In this document: positions 39,798 through 47,786 of the stretch, piece by piece | Position numbering within the stretch: the first letter of the stretch is position 1 | Layout of the letters: each line of letters starts with the position of its first letter | Source of the DNA: Stenotrophomonas maltophilia | GTDB lineage: Bacteria > Pseudomonadota > Gammaproteobacteria > Xanthomonadales > Xanthomonadaceae | Direction: 5' to 3' | Assembly (NCBI RefSeq): GCF_039555535.1 | Contig: NZ_CP154630.1 | Coordinates: forward strand, 3,795,001 to 3,859,000 | DNA length: 64,000 nucleotides | Notes under the pieces: generated by a model | What the model saw: only the letters and a program-made list of their open reading frames with translations | Database searches by the model: none | Told to the model about the DNA's origin: nothing | Made by a program: the position numbers and the translations under genes

Positions 39798-40229
39798 TCA
39801 GCTGCAGCCCTTCGGCTTGAACTTGGCGTCAACAGCATTGGTAACGCAGGCGAAGCCGCCAGCAGTCGTGATGGCACCAGTGGTGGCATCAACAACCGAA
39901 TCCGTGTAAGTCAACGCGATGGTGGAGCCGGTGCCAATGCGGCCCGGATCACGGATGGTGCAAGTCATACCATCACCGTCCACGGCGATCGTCGAGCAAC
40001 TGCCAGTCGAGGTACCCTGGAAACCAGCACTGTTCGGAGTCGGAACGCGACCCGCGCTCTTTTCCATCTCGAACTGGGTCTTGTGCGAGGCCAGGTCGGC
40101 CAGCGCAGCGGTGACCTTCGACTTCGAGGTGTAGTCCTGGTAAGCCGGCAGCGCGATGGCGGCCAGGATGGCGATGATCGCGACGACGATCATCAGTTCG
40201 ATAAGGGTGAAGCCCTTCTGGTTCTTCAT
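39798..40229 (-). CDS. pilA: Type IV major pilin PilA
   Basis: 143 aa. Prepilin leader MKNQKG, then [20 protein letters not shown] with Glu5 in the mature chain and a long amphipathic first helix ([20 protein letters not shown]), globular domain ending with paired cysteines in GSCSTI, MTCTI, FACVT and KPKGCS. The protein is processed by PilD (encoded 1.6 kb away) and polymerised by PilB/PilC. A sigma-54 promoter matches at 40327-40342, about 87 nt upstream of the ATG at the predicted transcription start, which singles this gene out as the PilR-controlled pilin. It is the first of the minus-strand run pilA - second pilin - pilB. Confidence 0.9.
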   Translation of the reverse strand: MKNQKGFTLIELMIVVAIIAILAAIALPAYQDYTSKSKVTAALADLASHKTQFEMEKSAGRVPTPNSAGFQGTSTGSCSTIAVDGDGMTCTIRDPGRIGTGSTIALTYTDSVVDATTGAITTAGGFACVTNAVDAKFKPKGCS

Positions 40230-40326
40230 TGGTACATCCCCAAGATAGTGGTGGTTGAGTTCAGTGCACGGGATCGGACCGGACAGCGCCGGCATGAGCG
40301 GGCCCCATGCCCTGCGGGTGGATCAA

Positions 40327-40342
40327 CGCAGGTTGCGTGCCA
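40327..40342 (-). promoter_or_regulatory. Sigma-54 (-24/-12) promoter of pilA
   Basis: Minus strand TGGCACGCAACCTGCG. The -24 element TGGCAC is perfect, the invariant GG and GC are 10 nt apart as required, and the -12 element CTGC differs from TTGC by one base. RNA start would be near 40316, about 87 nt before the pilA ATG. This agrees with the PilR enhancer-binding protein in the same locus. Confidence 0.85.
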
Positions 40343-40441
40343 ACCCCGGCACGCCTCCCCCTGGATTTCCCCGCGCCCATGATGGCAGCAATTTCGCGGA
40401 TGGGAACCCCCCGCATCCGAATCTGCGATGGACGCGGCAAT

Positions 40442-40458
40442 GTGACGCAGTGCGTCAC
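40442..40458. promoter_or_regulatory. 17-bp palindrome, candidate upstream activator site for PilR
   Basis: Perfect dyad GTGACGCA-G-TGCGTCAC. It lies 100 nt upstream of the -24 box and about 126-142 nt upstream of the predicted start of pilA, the usual distance for an enhancer of a sigma-54 activator, and 125-140 nt upstream of pilC. PilR as the binder is inference; it is not a CRP-type site because the half-sites are 9 nt apart. Confidence 0.5.
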
Positions 40459-40582
40459 CTTTGGTCGGCACCCGGCACGAAATCGCACGCAGGGCCGCCT
40501 GCCAACTGCCCATCCGGCCTTGAACCCGCTACCATCGATGGCTAGTTACCCGCCTGGGGATGGCGGGTCTTGGGGAGCCAAC

Positions 40583-41842
40583 ATGTCTGTCAGTCGCAGT
40601 GCGATCAAGAAAGAGCCGGTGGCGCGCGCCACCATGGAACTGCAGCCGTTTGTCTGGGAGGGGACCGACAAGCGGGGCGTGAAGATGAAGGGCGAGCAGC
40701 TGGCCAAGAACGCCAACCTGCTGCGCGCCGAACTGCGCCGCCAGGGCATCAACCCGGGCCAGGTCAAGCCCAAGCCGAAGCCGCTGTTCGGCGCCGCCGG
40801 CAGCCCGGTCAAGCCCAAGGACATCGCCTTCTTCAGCCGGCAGATGGCCACGATGATGAAATCCGGCGTGCCGATCGTGTCGGCGCTGGACATCATCGCC
40901 AGCGGGCACAAGAACCCGCGGATGAAGAAGCTGGTGGACACCATCCGCACCGACATCGAGGGCGGCTCCTCCATGTACGAGGCGGTCAGCAAGCACCCGG
41001 TGCAGTTCGACGAGCTGTACCGCAACCTGGTGCGGGCCGGCGAAGGCGCCGGCGTGCTGGAAACCGTGCTGGACACGGTGGCCACCTACAAGGAGAACAT
41101 CGAAGCGCTGAAGGGCAAGATCAAGAAGGCGCTGTTCTACCCGATCATGGTGGTGGTGGTAGCCATGCTGGTCAGCGGCATCATGCTGGTGTTCGTGGTG
41201 CCGCAGTTCGAGGACGTGTTCAAGAGCTTCGGCGCCGAGCTGCCCGCCTTCACCCAGCTGGTGGTGAACCTCTCGCGGTTCATGGTGTCGTGGTGGTGGC
41301 TGATATTCCTGATCGTGGTGGGCTCCGCTGTCGGTGCCATCATGGCCTACAAGCGCTCGCCGAAGATGCAGCACGCGATGGACCGGTTCGTGCTGAAGGT
41401 ACCGGTGATCGGGCAGATCATGCACAACAGCGCCATCGCCCGCTTCTCGCGCACCACCGCGGTCACCTTCAAGGCCGGTGTGCCGCTGGTGGAGGCGCTG
41501 GGCATCGTGGCCGGTGCCACCGGCAACACCGTGTACGAAGAGGCGGTGCTGCGCATGCGTGACGACGTCTCGGTAGGCTACCCGGTGAACATGTCGATTA
41601 AGCAGACCAACCTGTTCCCGCACATGGTCATCCAGATGACCGGCATCGGTGAAGAGGCCGGCGCGCTGGATGCCATGCTGTTCAAGGTGGCCGAGTACTA
41701 TGAGCAGGAGGTCAACAATTCGGTGGATGCCCTGAGCAGCCTGCTGGAACCGATGATCATGGTGTTCATTGGTACCATTGTGGGCGGCATGGTGATTGCC
41801 ATGTACCTTCCCATCTTCAAACTCGGCGCCGTCGTCGGATAA
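40583..41842 (+). CDS. pilC: Type IV pilus inner-membrane platform protein PilC
   Basis: 419 aa with two T2SF/GspF domains (about 75-195 and 275-400), each preceding transmembrane helices: one at about 185-210 (IMVVVVAMLVSGIMLVFVV), one at about 235-255 and one at the C-terminus (MIMVFIGTIVGGMVIAMYL). PilC connects the PilB ATPase to pilin polymerisation in the inner membrane. GGGGAG 5 nt before the ATG at 40583; the longer open frame to 40307 runs through the control region. First gene of pilC-pilD-coaE, each separated by only a few bases. Confidence 0.95.
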   Translation: MSVSRSAIKKEPVARATMELQPFVWEGTDKRGVKMKGEQLAKNANLLRAELRRQGINPGQVKPKPKPLFGAAGSPVKPKDIAFFSRQMATMMKSGVPIVSALDIIASGHKNPRMKKLVDTIRTDIEGGSSMYEAVSKHPVQFDELYRNLVRAGEGAGVLETVLDTVATYKENIEALKGKIKKALFYPIMVVVVAMLVSGIMLVFVVPQFEDVFKSFGAELPAFTQLVVNLSRFMVSWWWLIFLIVVGSAVGAIMAYKRSPKMQHAMDRFVLKVPVIGQIMHNSAIARFSRTTAVTFKAGVPLVEALGIVAGATGNTVYEEAVLRMRDDVSVGYPVNMSIKQTNLFPHMVIQMTGIGEEAGALDAMLFKVAEYYEQEVNNSVDALSSLLEPMIMVFIGTIVGGMVIAMYLPIFKLGAVVG

Positions 41843-41849
41843 CACATAC

Positions 41850-42713
41850 ATGGCTTTTCTCGACCAGCATCCTGGCCTCGGCTACCCCGCCGCGGCCGCC
41901 TTCGGACTGCTGCTGGGCAGTTTCCTGAACGTCGTCATCCTGCGCCTGCCCAAGCGGCTGGAATGGCAGTGGAAGCGCGATGCGCGCGAAGTCCTGGAGG
42001 AACCGGACTTCTATGAACCGCCCCCGCCGGGGATCGTGGTCGAGCCGTCGCACTGCCCGCACTGCAAGCACAAGCTGAGCTGGTACGAGAACATCCCGCT
42101 GTTCAGCTGGATCATCCAGGGCGGCAAATGCCGCCACTGCAAGGCGCCGATCTCGCTGCAGTACCCGCTGGTGGAGGCGATGACCTCGCTGCTGGTGGTG
42201 GCCTGCGTCTGGCAGTTCGGCTTCGGCTGGCAGGGCTTCGGCGCCATCGTGCTGACCTGCTTCCTGATCGCCCTGTCCGGCATCGACCTGCGCACGCAGC
42301 TGCTGCCCGACCAGCTCACCCTGCCGCTGATGTGGCTGGGGCTGATAGGCAGCATCGACAACCTCTACATGCCGGCCAAGCCCGCCCTGGTGGGCGCGGC
42401 GGTGGGCTACCTGTCGCTGTGGACGGTCTGGTGGCTGTTCAAGCAGCTGACCGGCAAGGAAGGCATGGGCCACGGCGATTTCAAGCTGCTGGCGGCCCTG
42501 GGTGCCTGGTGTGGCCTGAAGGGCATCCTGCCGATCATCCTGCTGTCCTCGGTGCTGGGCGCCATCATCGGCTCGATCTGGCTGTACAGCCGGGGCCGTG
42601 ACCGCGCCACCCCGATTCCGTTCGGGCCCTACCTGGCCATCGCCGGCTGGCTGTACTTCATGTGGGGTGCGCCGCTGGTGGAGCAGTACATGGTGATGAG
42701 CGGGCTGCGCTGA
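41850..42713 (+). CDS. pilD: Prepilin leader peptidase / N-methyltransferase PilD
   Basis: 287 aa, about eight membrane helices. The N-terminal domain between TM1 and TM2 carries two CxxC pairs, CPHCKHK and CRHCKAP (zinc-type), and the type IV prepilin peptidase aspartates are visible as GIDLRTQLLPD (about 140) and GHGDFKLL (about 205). It cleaves the leader of PilA, the second pilin and pseudopilins, and methylates the new N-terminus. It starts 8 nt after pilC and ends 11 nt before coaE. Confidence 0.95.
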   Translation: MAFLDQHPGLGYPAAAAFGLLLGSFLNVVILRLPKRLEWQWKRDAREVLEEPDFYEPPPPGIVVEPSHCPHCKHKLSWYENIPLFSWIIQGGKCRHCKAPISLQYPLVEAMTSLLVVACVWQFGFGWQGFGAIVLTCFLIALSGIDLRTQLLPDQLTLPLMWLGLIGSIDNLYMPAKPALVGAAVGYLSLWTVWWLFKQLTGKEGMGHGDFKLLAALGAWCGLKGILPIILLSSVLGAIIGSIWLYSRGRDRATPIPFGPYLAIAGWLYFMWGAPLVEQYMVMSGLR

Positions 42714-42724
42714 GGGGAGTCCCC

Positions 42725-43336
42725 ATGAGCCGCTACGTGGTTGGCCTGACCGGCGGCATCGCCGCCGGCAAGAGCGAGGTGACCCGGCGCTTCGAGGCGC
42801 TGGGCATCGTGGTGGCCGACGCCGACCTGGCCGCCCGGGCCGTGGTCGCCGCCGGCAGCCCGGCCTTGGCCCGCATCGCCGAGCGCTTCGGCGCCGGCAT
42901 GTTGCTGGCCGACGGCAGCCTGGACCGGGGTCGCCTGCGCGCCCACGTCTTTGCCGATCCGGCCGAGCGGACGGCGCTGGAAGCCATCACCCATCCGGCC
43001 ATCCGCCTGCTGATGCAACAGCAGTGCGAGCAGGCTGAAAGCCCGTATGCGATTGCCGCCATTCCGCTGCTGACCGAGGTCGGTGGGCGGAAGGCATACC
43101 CGTGGCTGGACCGGGTACTGCTGGTGGATGCGCCGGAAGCCGTGCAGCATGCCCGCCTGATGCAGCGCGATGGCATCGACGCTGCGCTGGCTGACCGGAT
43201 GATTGCCGCCCAGGCCAGCCGCGCGCAGCGGTTGGCGCTGGCCGATGACGTGGTGGTCAATGATGGACGGCCGGAGGACCTGCAGGCGCAGGTGGAACAG
43301 CTGCATGCGCGGTATCTGGGGTTGGCCCGGGGGTGA
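42725..43336 (+). CDS. coaE: Dephospho-CoA kinase
   Basis: 203 aa P-loop kinase with Walker A GLTGGIAAGKSE at the N-terminus, VVADADLAARAVV and the lid region AERFGAGML; C-terminal helices as in CoaE. It phosphorylates dephospho-CoA, the last step of CoA synthesis. GGGGAG 5 nt before the ATG at 42725 supports the start. The pilBCD-coaE arrangement is common in gammaproteobacteria. Confidence 0.95.
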   Translation: MSRYVVGLTGGIAAGKSEVTRRFEALGIVVADADLAARAVVAAGSPALARIAERFGAGMLLADGSLDRGRLRAHVFADPAERTALEAITHPAIRLLMQQQCEQAESPYAIAAIPLLTEVGGRKAYPWLDRVLLVDAPEAVQHARLMQRDGIDAALADRMIAAQASRAQRLALADDVVVNDGRPEDLQAQVEQLHARYLGLARG

Positions 43337-43338
43337 GG

Positions 43339-43535
43339 TCTGGTTGCCGGCCAGCGGCCGGCACTACCGGAACGCATCCACCCATGGCGTGGATCTACTG
43401 TAACTCTGGTTGCCAGCCAGCGGCCGGCACTGCCGGAGCGCATCCACGCGTGGCGTGGATCTACTGTAGAGCCGAGCCCATGCTCGGCTCCGGAAAGCCA
43501 GGGCAGCCGAGCGCAGGCTCGGCTCTACACGAGGC
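43339..43535. repeat. Tandem 66-bp repeats and SMAG dimer after coaE
   Basis: A 66-bp unit (43339-43404) is directly repeated at 43405-43470, with about seven substitutions; each holds a GCCGGCC palindrome and an ATCCACGC SMAG. A SMAG dimer of the GAGCCGAGC form follows (43467-43529). The block fills the gap between the convergent ends of coaE and the sensor kinase gene. Confidence 0.8.
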
Positions 43536-43541
43536 AGGCGC

Positions 43542-44909
43542 TTACAAGGGTTTCGGCGAGAACGTCAGGGTGGCAATCACGCCGCGCTCGCCACCGGGGC
43601 GCACGCTCACCTGCCAGCCGTACAGGTCGCACAGACGGCTGACGATCGACAGGCCGATGCCGCCACCCTGCGAATGGCCGGCGTGCGTGCCGCGGTAGCC
43701 ACGCTGGAACAGCTTGGCTGCATCTTCCTCGCTCAGGCCTGGGCCGCTGTCCGTCACCGATACCGAATTGGTGCCGACGAAGACGCGCACTTCGCCGTCC
43801 TGCGAGTACTTCACCGCGTTGCCGATCAGGTTGCCCAGCGCCACCGACAGCGCCGCCTCGGGTGCATCGATCACCAGGTTGCGCTCGCCTTCCAGCAGCA
43901 GCTCCAGCGGCTTGCCGCCCAGCTGCGCGCGGTGCGCATCCAGCAGCTGCTCGGCCACGCGCGCCACGTTGCTGGTGCCCTGCCCGCGCTCGTTGCGCGA
44001 CAGCAGCAGCAATGCGCCGATCAGGTCGCTGCACTGCTGTTCGGCTCGCTGGATGCGCTGCAGGCGCTGCAGCACCTTCTCGTCCAGGCCGGGCCGGGTC
44101 AGCAGCAGCTCGGTGGCCCCGCGGATCACCGCCAGCGGCGTGCGCAATTCATGGCTGACGTCTGCATTGAACTCGCGGTCGCGCTGAACGACTTCGGTCA
44201 GCCGCGAGGAATAATCGTCCAGCGCCTGTGCCAGCTGCCCCACTTCGTCATCGGGAAAGCGCGGCGCCAAGGGCTCAGGTTCACTGGTACCGCCACGGTA
44301 CGCACGCAGCCGCGCGGCCAGGTCCGACACCGGCTTCATCACCTTCGACGCCGACCACCAGCCCAGCACCAGCGACAGCACGCTGAACACCAGCACCGAC
44401 AACACCAGCGCGCGGTTGAGCTGCTTGCCACCGCGCACGCTGTCGGTCATGTCATAGGCGAGGAAGAACCAGGCGTCGGGCGTCTTCCGCACGGCCAGCT
44501 TGTAGGAATAGGGTTCGCCGTGTTCGTCGCCGCTGACGCTGTGGATGCCATCGGAGAAGCCCGCCCACTGCGCGCGCTCTTCGCGCACCCGGTCGAACTT
44601 GTCCTTGGAATAGGCATACGCACGGATCTGCAGCACCGGCGCGTCCGGGTTGTGGCCCGGGTGTTCGTAGTAGCGCCGCGCGTACTCGTCGATGTTGCGG
44701 TTCATCAGCTCTTCCACCAGCTGGTTTTCCACGCGCAGGCGGGCCCAGTTGGTGGCGAACGCGAACAGTGTTGTCAGGCAGAAGCCCAACAATACGAACG
44801 AGACGATGATGCGGCTGCGCAGGCGCCGCCTGTATGGCGTGCGCCGGCGCTCCCCCTTGGTTGCCACGGAATCAGGCTTCCGGGGTGGCGATGCGGTATC
44901 CGATGCCAT
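43542..44909 (-). CDS. Sensor histidine kinase
   Basis: 455 aa: TM1 about 32-52, a periplasmic sensor segment of about 115 residues (55-170), TM2 about 170-190, HAMP, HisKA with H253 in VSHELRTPLAV and HATPase with GNLIGNAVKYS (N), DSGPGLSEED (G1) and GGGIGLSIV (G2). It is encoded after its response regulator and overlaps it by 38 nt from the ATG at 44909. A GTG at 44867 preceded by GGAAG would instead leave a gap of 4 nt and is about as likely as start. Resembles ColS-type kinases in build, but I cannot name it. Confidence 0.85.
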   Translation of the reverse strand: MASDTASPPRKPDSVATKGERRRTPYRRRLRSRIIVSFVLLGFCLTTLFAFATNWARLRVENQLVEELMNRNIDEYARRYYEHPGHNPDAPVLQIRAYAYSKDKFDRVREERAQWAGFSDGIHSVSGDEHGEPYSYKLAVRKTPDAWFFLAYDMTDSVRGGKQLNRALVLSVLVFSVLSLVLGWWSASKVMKPVSDLAARLRAYRGGTSEPEPLAPRFPDDEVGQLAQALDDYSSRLTEVVQRDREFNADVSHELRTPLAVIRGATELLLTRPGLDEKVLQRLQRIQRAEQQCSDLIGALLLLSRNERGQGTSNVARVAEQLLDAHRAQLGGKPLELLLEGERNLVIDAPEAALSVALGNLIGNAVKYSQDGEVRVFVGTNSVSVTDSGPGLSEEDAAKLFQRGYRGTHAGHSQGGGIGLSIVSRLCDLYGWQVSVRPGGERGVIATLTFSPKPL

Positions 44910-45549
44910 GGCGGGTCTGGATCAGCGGCACTTCAAACGGCTTGTCGACCACCGCACGCAGGCCATGGATATGCACGCGCAGCGAATCCGAGTCGGGCAG
45001 TTCCTCGCCCCACACGCGGGTTTCCAGCTCCTGGCGGGTCACCACCGCCGGCGCCGCTTCCATCAGCGCCTGCAGGATCTTCAGCGCGGTCGGGTTGAGC
45101 TGCAGCAGCTTGCCCTGGCGGCGCACTTCCAGCGTGTCCAGGTTGTACTCCAGATCGCCGGTTTCCAGCACGCGGGTCTGCACGCCCTTGCCGCGGCGCG
45201 ACAGGGCGTTCAGACGCACTTCCACTTCCTGCAGCGCGAACGGCTTGATCAGGTAGTCATCGGCACCGGAATCGAAGCCGGCCAGCTTGTTGTCCAGCGA
45301 ATCGCGGGCCGTCAGCATCAGCACCGGCGTCTGCTTGCGCGCTTCGTTGCGCAGCTTGCGGCAGACTTCGATGCCGTCCATGCCTGGCAGGTTGAGATCC
45401 AGCACGATCGCGTCGAACTCGTGCACCACGGCCAGATGCAGGCCGGTGACCCCGTCAGCCGCGAAGTCCACCGTATGCCCCCGGTCCTCCAGATAGTCGC
45501 CCAGGTTGGCCGCAATGTCGCTGTTGTCTTCGATTACCAGGATTCTCAC
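44872..45549 (-). CDS. OmpR-family response regulator
   Basis: 225 aa: receiver domain with D51 in IVLDLNLPG and K at LMLTARD...YLIKPF; winged-helix domain (about 130-222) ending RHGIGYRI. Start GTG at 45549 (VRILVIEDN) with GAGG 6 nt upstream; the frame above is the end of the preceding gene. It precedes the sensor kinase gene, and lies 8 nt behind the small exported protein gene, so the whole four-gene set probably shares an mRNA. Confidence 0.88.
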   Translation of the reverse strand: MRILVIEDNSDIAANLGDYLEDRGHTVDFAADGVTGLHLAVVHEFDAIVLDLNLPGMDGIEVCRKLRNEARKQTPVLMLTARDSLDNKLAGFDSGADDYLIKPFALQEVEVRLNALSRRGKGVQTRVLETGDLEYNLDTLEVRRQGKLLQLNPTALKILQALMEAAPAVVTRQELETRVWGEELPDSDSLRVHIHGLRAVVDKPFEVPLIQTRHGIGYRIATPEA

Positions 45550-45557
45550 TGTCACCT

Positions 45558-46028
45558 CTAATTGACTGTACTGCCGGCGCGCATGACCTGCCTCATGTCC
45601 TGCTGAGCCCGTTCCTTCTGCCGAGCGCGCTCGGCAACGGTCATGCACTGCGTCGTGGTCCGATTGGAACCGATGGGCTTTTCACGTTGGCATATTAGAC
45701 GACTATCTTCACGCGCCTGTGTCAAAACCGTGTTCACGACCTGCTGATCGTTGAAGACCTGGGTTTGCACCGGTTCAGGCATGGAATCACGTGCCGGGTA
45801 CTGCTCCACCGCCGCCCGCATGCGTGCCAGGGCGTCGTTGACGCGGGTGCGCTCGTCCTGCTTGAGTTCCGAATAGGTTTCGCCGTCCTTGAGCTCCACC
45901 TCGATACGCGCGATCTGCTGCTGCAGCGGCTGACCGGGCACGAACACGTCCTTGCCCCTGGATGCCGATGCGGTACTGACCAAGGCGAGTCCTGACAACA
46001 GGACGGCCGACATCAAAGCCTGTTTCAT
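45558..46028 (-). CDS. Small exported two-cysteine protein, second of a tandem pair
   Basis: 156 aa of unknown function. Signal peptide of about 22 residues (MKQALMSAVLLSGLALVSTASA), then a charged helical mature part with the segments VFNDQQVVNTVLTQAREDSRLIC and, near the C-terminus, QCMTVAERARQKERA; two cysteines (about residues 112 and 127) are the only ones and could pair. It is a paralogue of the gene just upstream at 46118-46594, sharing VFNDQ, EDSR-ICQ, GSN and C-TVAER. It ends 8 nt before the response regulator, so it is almost certainly co-expressed with the two-component system. Confidence 0.75.
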   Translation of the reverse strand: MKQALMSAVLLSGLALVSTASASRGKDVFVPGQPLQQQIARIEVELKDGETYSELKQDERTRVNDALARMRAAVEQYPARDSMPEPVQTQVFNDQQVVNTVLTQAREDSRLICQREKPIGSNRTTTQCMTVAERARQKERAQQDMRQVMRAGSTVN

Positions 46029-46117
46029 GGCAAACAAATCCTTGTCTGTGGCGAATCCCGACTCTATTCGCACCACCTTCACGCCAGCAAGTGCCAATGG
46101 TCGGGGCAGCGGTGGCC

Positions 46118-46594
46118 CTACCGCGAGCTGGCAGGGTTGAAGTTGTTGAAGGTGCGCTGGTCGTTCAACAGAGCCTTGCCCTTTTCTTCGATCCGGCGGC
46201 GCTCCGCCACCGTCAGGCAGCGGCTTTTCGGCATGTTGCTGCCGGTGGTGCGCGTGTGCTGGCAGATCTGCCGGCTGTCCTCATGGGCGCGGGTGAGCAG
46301 GGTATTGATCCGCTCCTGGTCGTTGAAGACTTCCCCCTGCACCTGCGGTGGCAGTTCCTGCAGGCTCTGGTGGCCTCCCATCCGCGCGGTGATCCGGGCC
46401 AGTGCCTGGCGCACCTCGCTGCGGTCATCAGCGGAAATCTCGCTGTAATCGCCATCACCCAGGGCCTTTTCCACCTGGCGTACCTGCTCGGCCACCGGCG
46501 ACTGCCGGTCCATCTGCACAACGGATTTCTCCGGCTTGGCCGCAGCAGATCCGGCCAGGGACAGCAACAACGCGATCATCGTGATGCGGTACAT
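46118..46594 (-). CDS. Small exported two-cysteine protein, first of a tandem pair
   Basis: 158 aa of unknown function. Signal peptide (residues 1-20, ending GSAAA), then a charged mature region: VFNDQERINTLLTRAHEDSRQICQ and, near the C-terminus, SRCLTVAERRRIEEK. The two cysteines (about 114 and 128) are the only ones in the protein. The ATG at 46594 has GGAGG 7 nt upstream; one at 46612 is in frame. It is 89 nt upstream of its paralogue and precedes the two-component system on the same strand. A role in sensing or buffering the envelope signal is possible; no domain family is recognised. Confidence 0.75.
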   Translation of the reverse strand: MYRITMIALLLSLAGSAAAKPEKSVVQMDRQSPVAEQVRQVEKALGDGDYSEISADDRSEVRQALARITARMGGHQSLQELPPQVQGEVFNDQERINTLLTRAHEDSRQICQHTRTTGSNMPKSRCLTVAERRRIEEKGKALLNDQRTFNNFNPASSR

Positions 46595-46676
46595 CGCCAG
46601 CCTCCGATCCATCCAGGAACGATGGGGGCCACTCTACGGGCGTCACGCTGCCTCCACAAGGGACGCCGGGCAGGCA

Positions 46677-46711
46677 TAAAAAAGACCCAGGCGGTGCCCC
46701 CGCCTGGGTCT
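46677..46711 (-). terminator. Intrinsic terminator of rimK
   Basis: On the minus strand a perfect 12-bp stem AGACCCAGGCGG/CCGCCTGGGTCT with a 5-nt loop is followed by six T residues (plus-strand A run 46678-46683). It lies 130 nt past the rimK stop codon, and just before the first small exported protein gene, which therefore needs its own promoter. Confidence 0.88.
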
Positions 46712-46840
46712 GAAGTTGTATCCCGATACCGATCCTGCTGAGAGGCAGAGCTGCGGTTCGCTGAAGCCTACGCGCGGGCCGATTAAAGGCTTGTTAAAGC
46801 CGGCCTCATCCGCCCATGAGAATCTCAAGCAACTGAAATT

Positions 46841-47719
46841 TCAAGGTTTTTTCAGCTTCTCGACGTGCTCGATGATGCGCGTGGCCACGTCCACCCCGCA
46901 GGCAGCCTCGATCCCTTCCAGCCCCGGCGTGGAGTTGACCTCCAGCACCAGCGGGCCGCGCGCGGAGCGGATCAGGTCCACCCCGCACACCGACAGTCCC
47001 AGTGCCTTGGCCGACCGCACCGCCACCTGCTGCTCGGCACGGCTGGCCTTGGCCGCCACCGCCGTCCCCCCCGCATGCAGGTTGGAGCGGAAGTCACCTT
47101 CCGGCGCCTGACGCTGCATCGAGGCCACCACCTGGTCGCCGACCACGAAGCAGCGCAGATCCGCCCCCTTGGCTTCGCCGATGAACTCCTGCATCAGGAA
47201 ATTGGCATACAACCCGCGCAGGGCCTCGACAATGCCGCGCGAGGCGCTGGCCTTCTCGGTCAGGATCACGCCCCGCCCCTGGGTACCCTCGTTGAGCTTC
47301 ACCACATGCGGCGGCGGGCCCAGCATGGACAACAGGTCGACGGTGTCGTCAGGGTTGTCGCCGAACACAGTGACCGGCATGTCGATGCCCTTGGCCGCCA
47401 GCAGCTGGTGTGCACGCAGCTTGTCGCGCGAACGCAGGATCGCGTCGGACGGATTCGGGGTACGTGCGCCCATCAGTTCGAACTGGCGCAGTACTGCGGT
47501 GCCGTAGCGGGTGATCGAGGCACCGATGCGCGGGATGACCATGTCCACGCCGGTCATCGGCCGGCCCTTGTAGTGCATCGAGAAGCCATCAGCGGCGATG
47601 CGCATGTAGCAGCGCAGCGGGTCCAGGATGCGAACGGTGTGGCCGCGCGCGCGCGCCGCCTCGACCAGCCGGCGGGTGGAGTACAGGGAGCTGTTGCGGG
47701 ACAGGATGGCGAGCTTCAT
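46841..47719 (-). CDS. rimK: Ribosomal protein S6--L-glutamate ligase
   Basis: 292 aa ATP-grasp protein of RimK type: N-terminal part with [25 protein letters not shown]-grasp motifs [17 protein letters not shown] (about 135) and [21 protein letters not shown] (about 195) and the metal-binding segment [13 protein letters not shown] near the end. It adds glutamates to the C-terminus of ribosomal protein S6 (and related peptides). Single gene with a clear terminator. Confidence 0.93.
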   Translation of the reverse strand: MKLAILSRNSSLYSTRRLVEAARARGHTVRILDPLRCYMRIAADGFSMHYKGRPMTGVDMVIPRIGASITRYGTAVLRQFELMGARTPNPSDAILRSRDKLRAHQLLAAKGIDMPVTVFGDNPDDTVDLLSMLGPPPHVVKLNEGTQGRGVILTEKASASRGIVEALRGLYANFLMQEFIGEAKGADLRCFVVGDQVVASMQRQAPEGDFRSNLHAGGTAVAAKASRAEQQVAVRSAKALGLSVCGVDLIRSARGPLVLEVNSTPGLEGIEAACGVDVATRIIEHVEKLKKP

Positions 47720-47786
47720 CGCGGCAGGATCGGGCGGCAGGCGCGCAGCATAGCGCGGGCGTGTGGCGCTGCGATGATGGATGTAC

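Larger units (their letters stand above)
40230..40582. other. 353-bp divergent pilA / pilC control region
   Basis: No gene. Holds the -24/-12 promoter of pilA (40327-40342, minus strand) and a 17-bp perfect palindrome (40442-40458) about 125 nt upstream of the predicted pilA start. The pilC leader occupies the right end, with GGGGAG before its ATG. A pilC promoter was not identified with confidence. Confidence 0.6.

Noticed and set aside
40442..40458. CRP/Clp-type binding site
   Set aside because: The half-sites TGTGA and TCACC are 9 nt apart rather than the 6 nt of the CRP consensus TGTGA-N6-TCACA.
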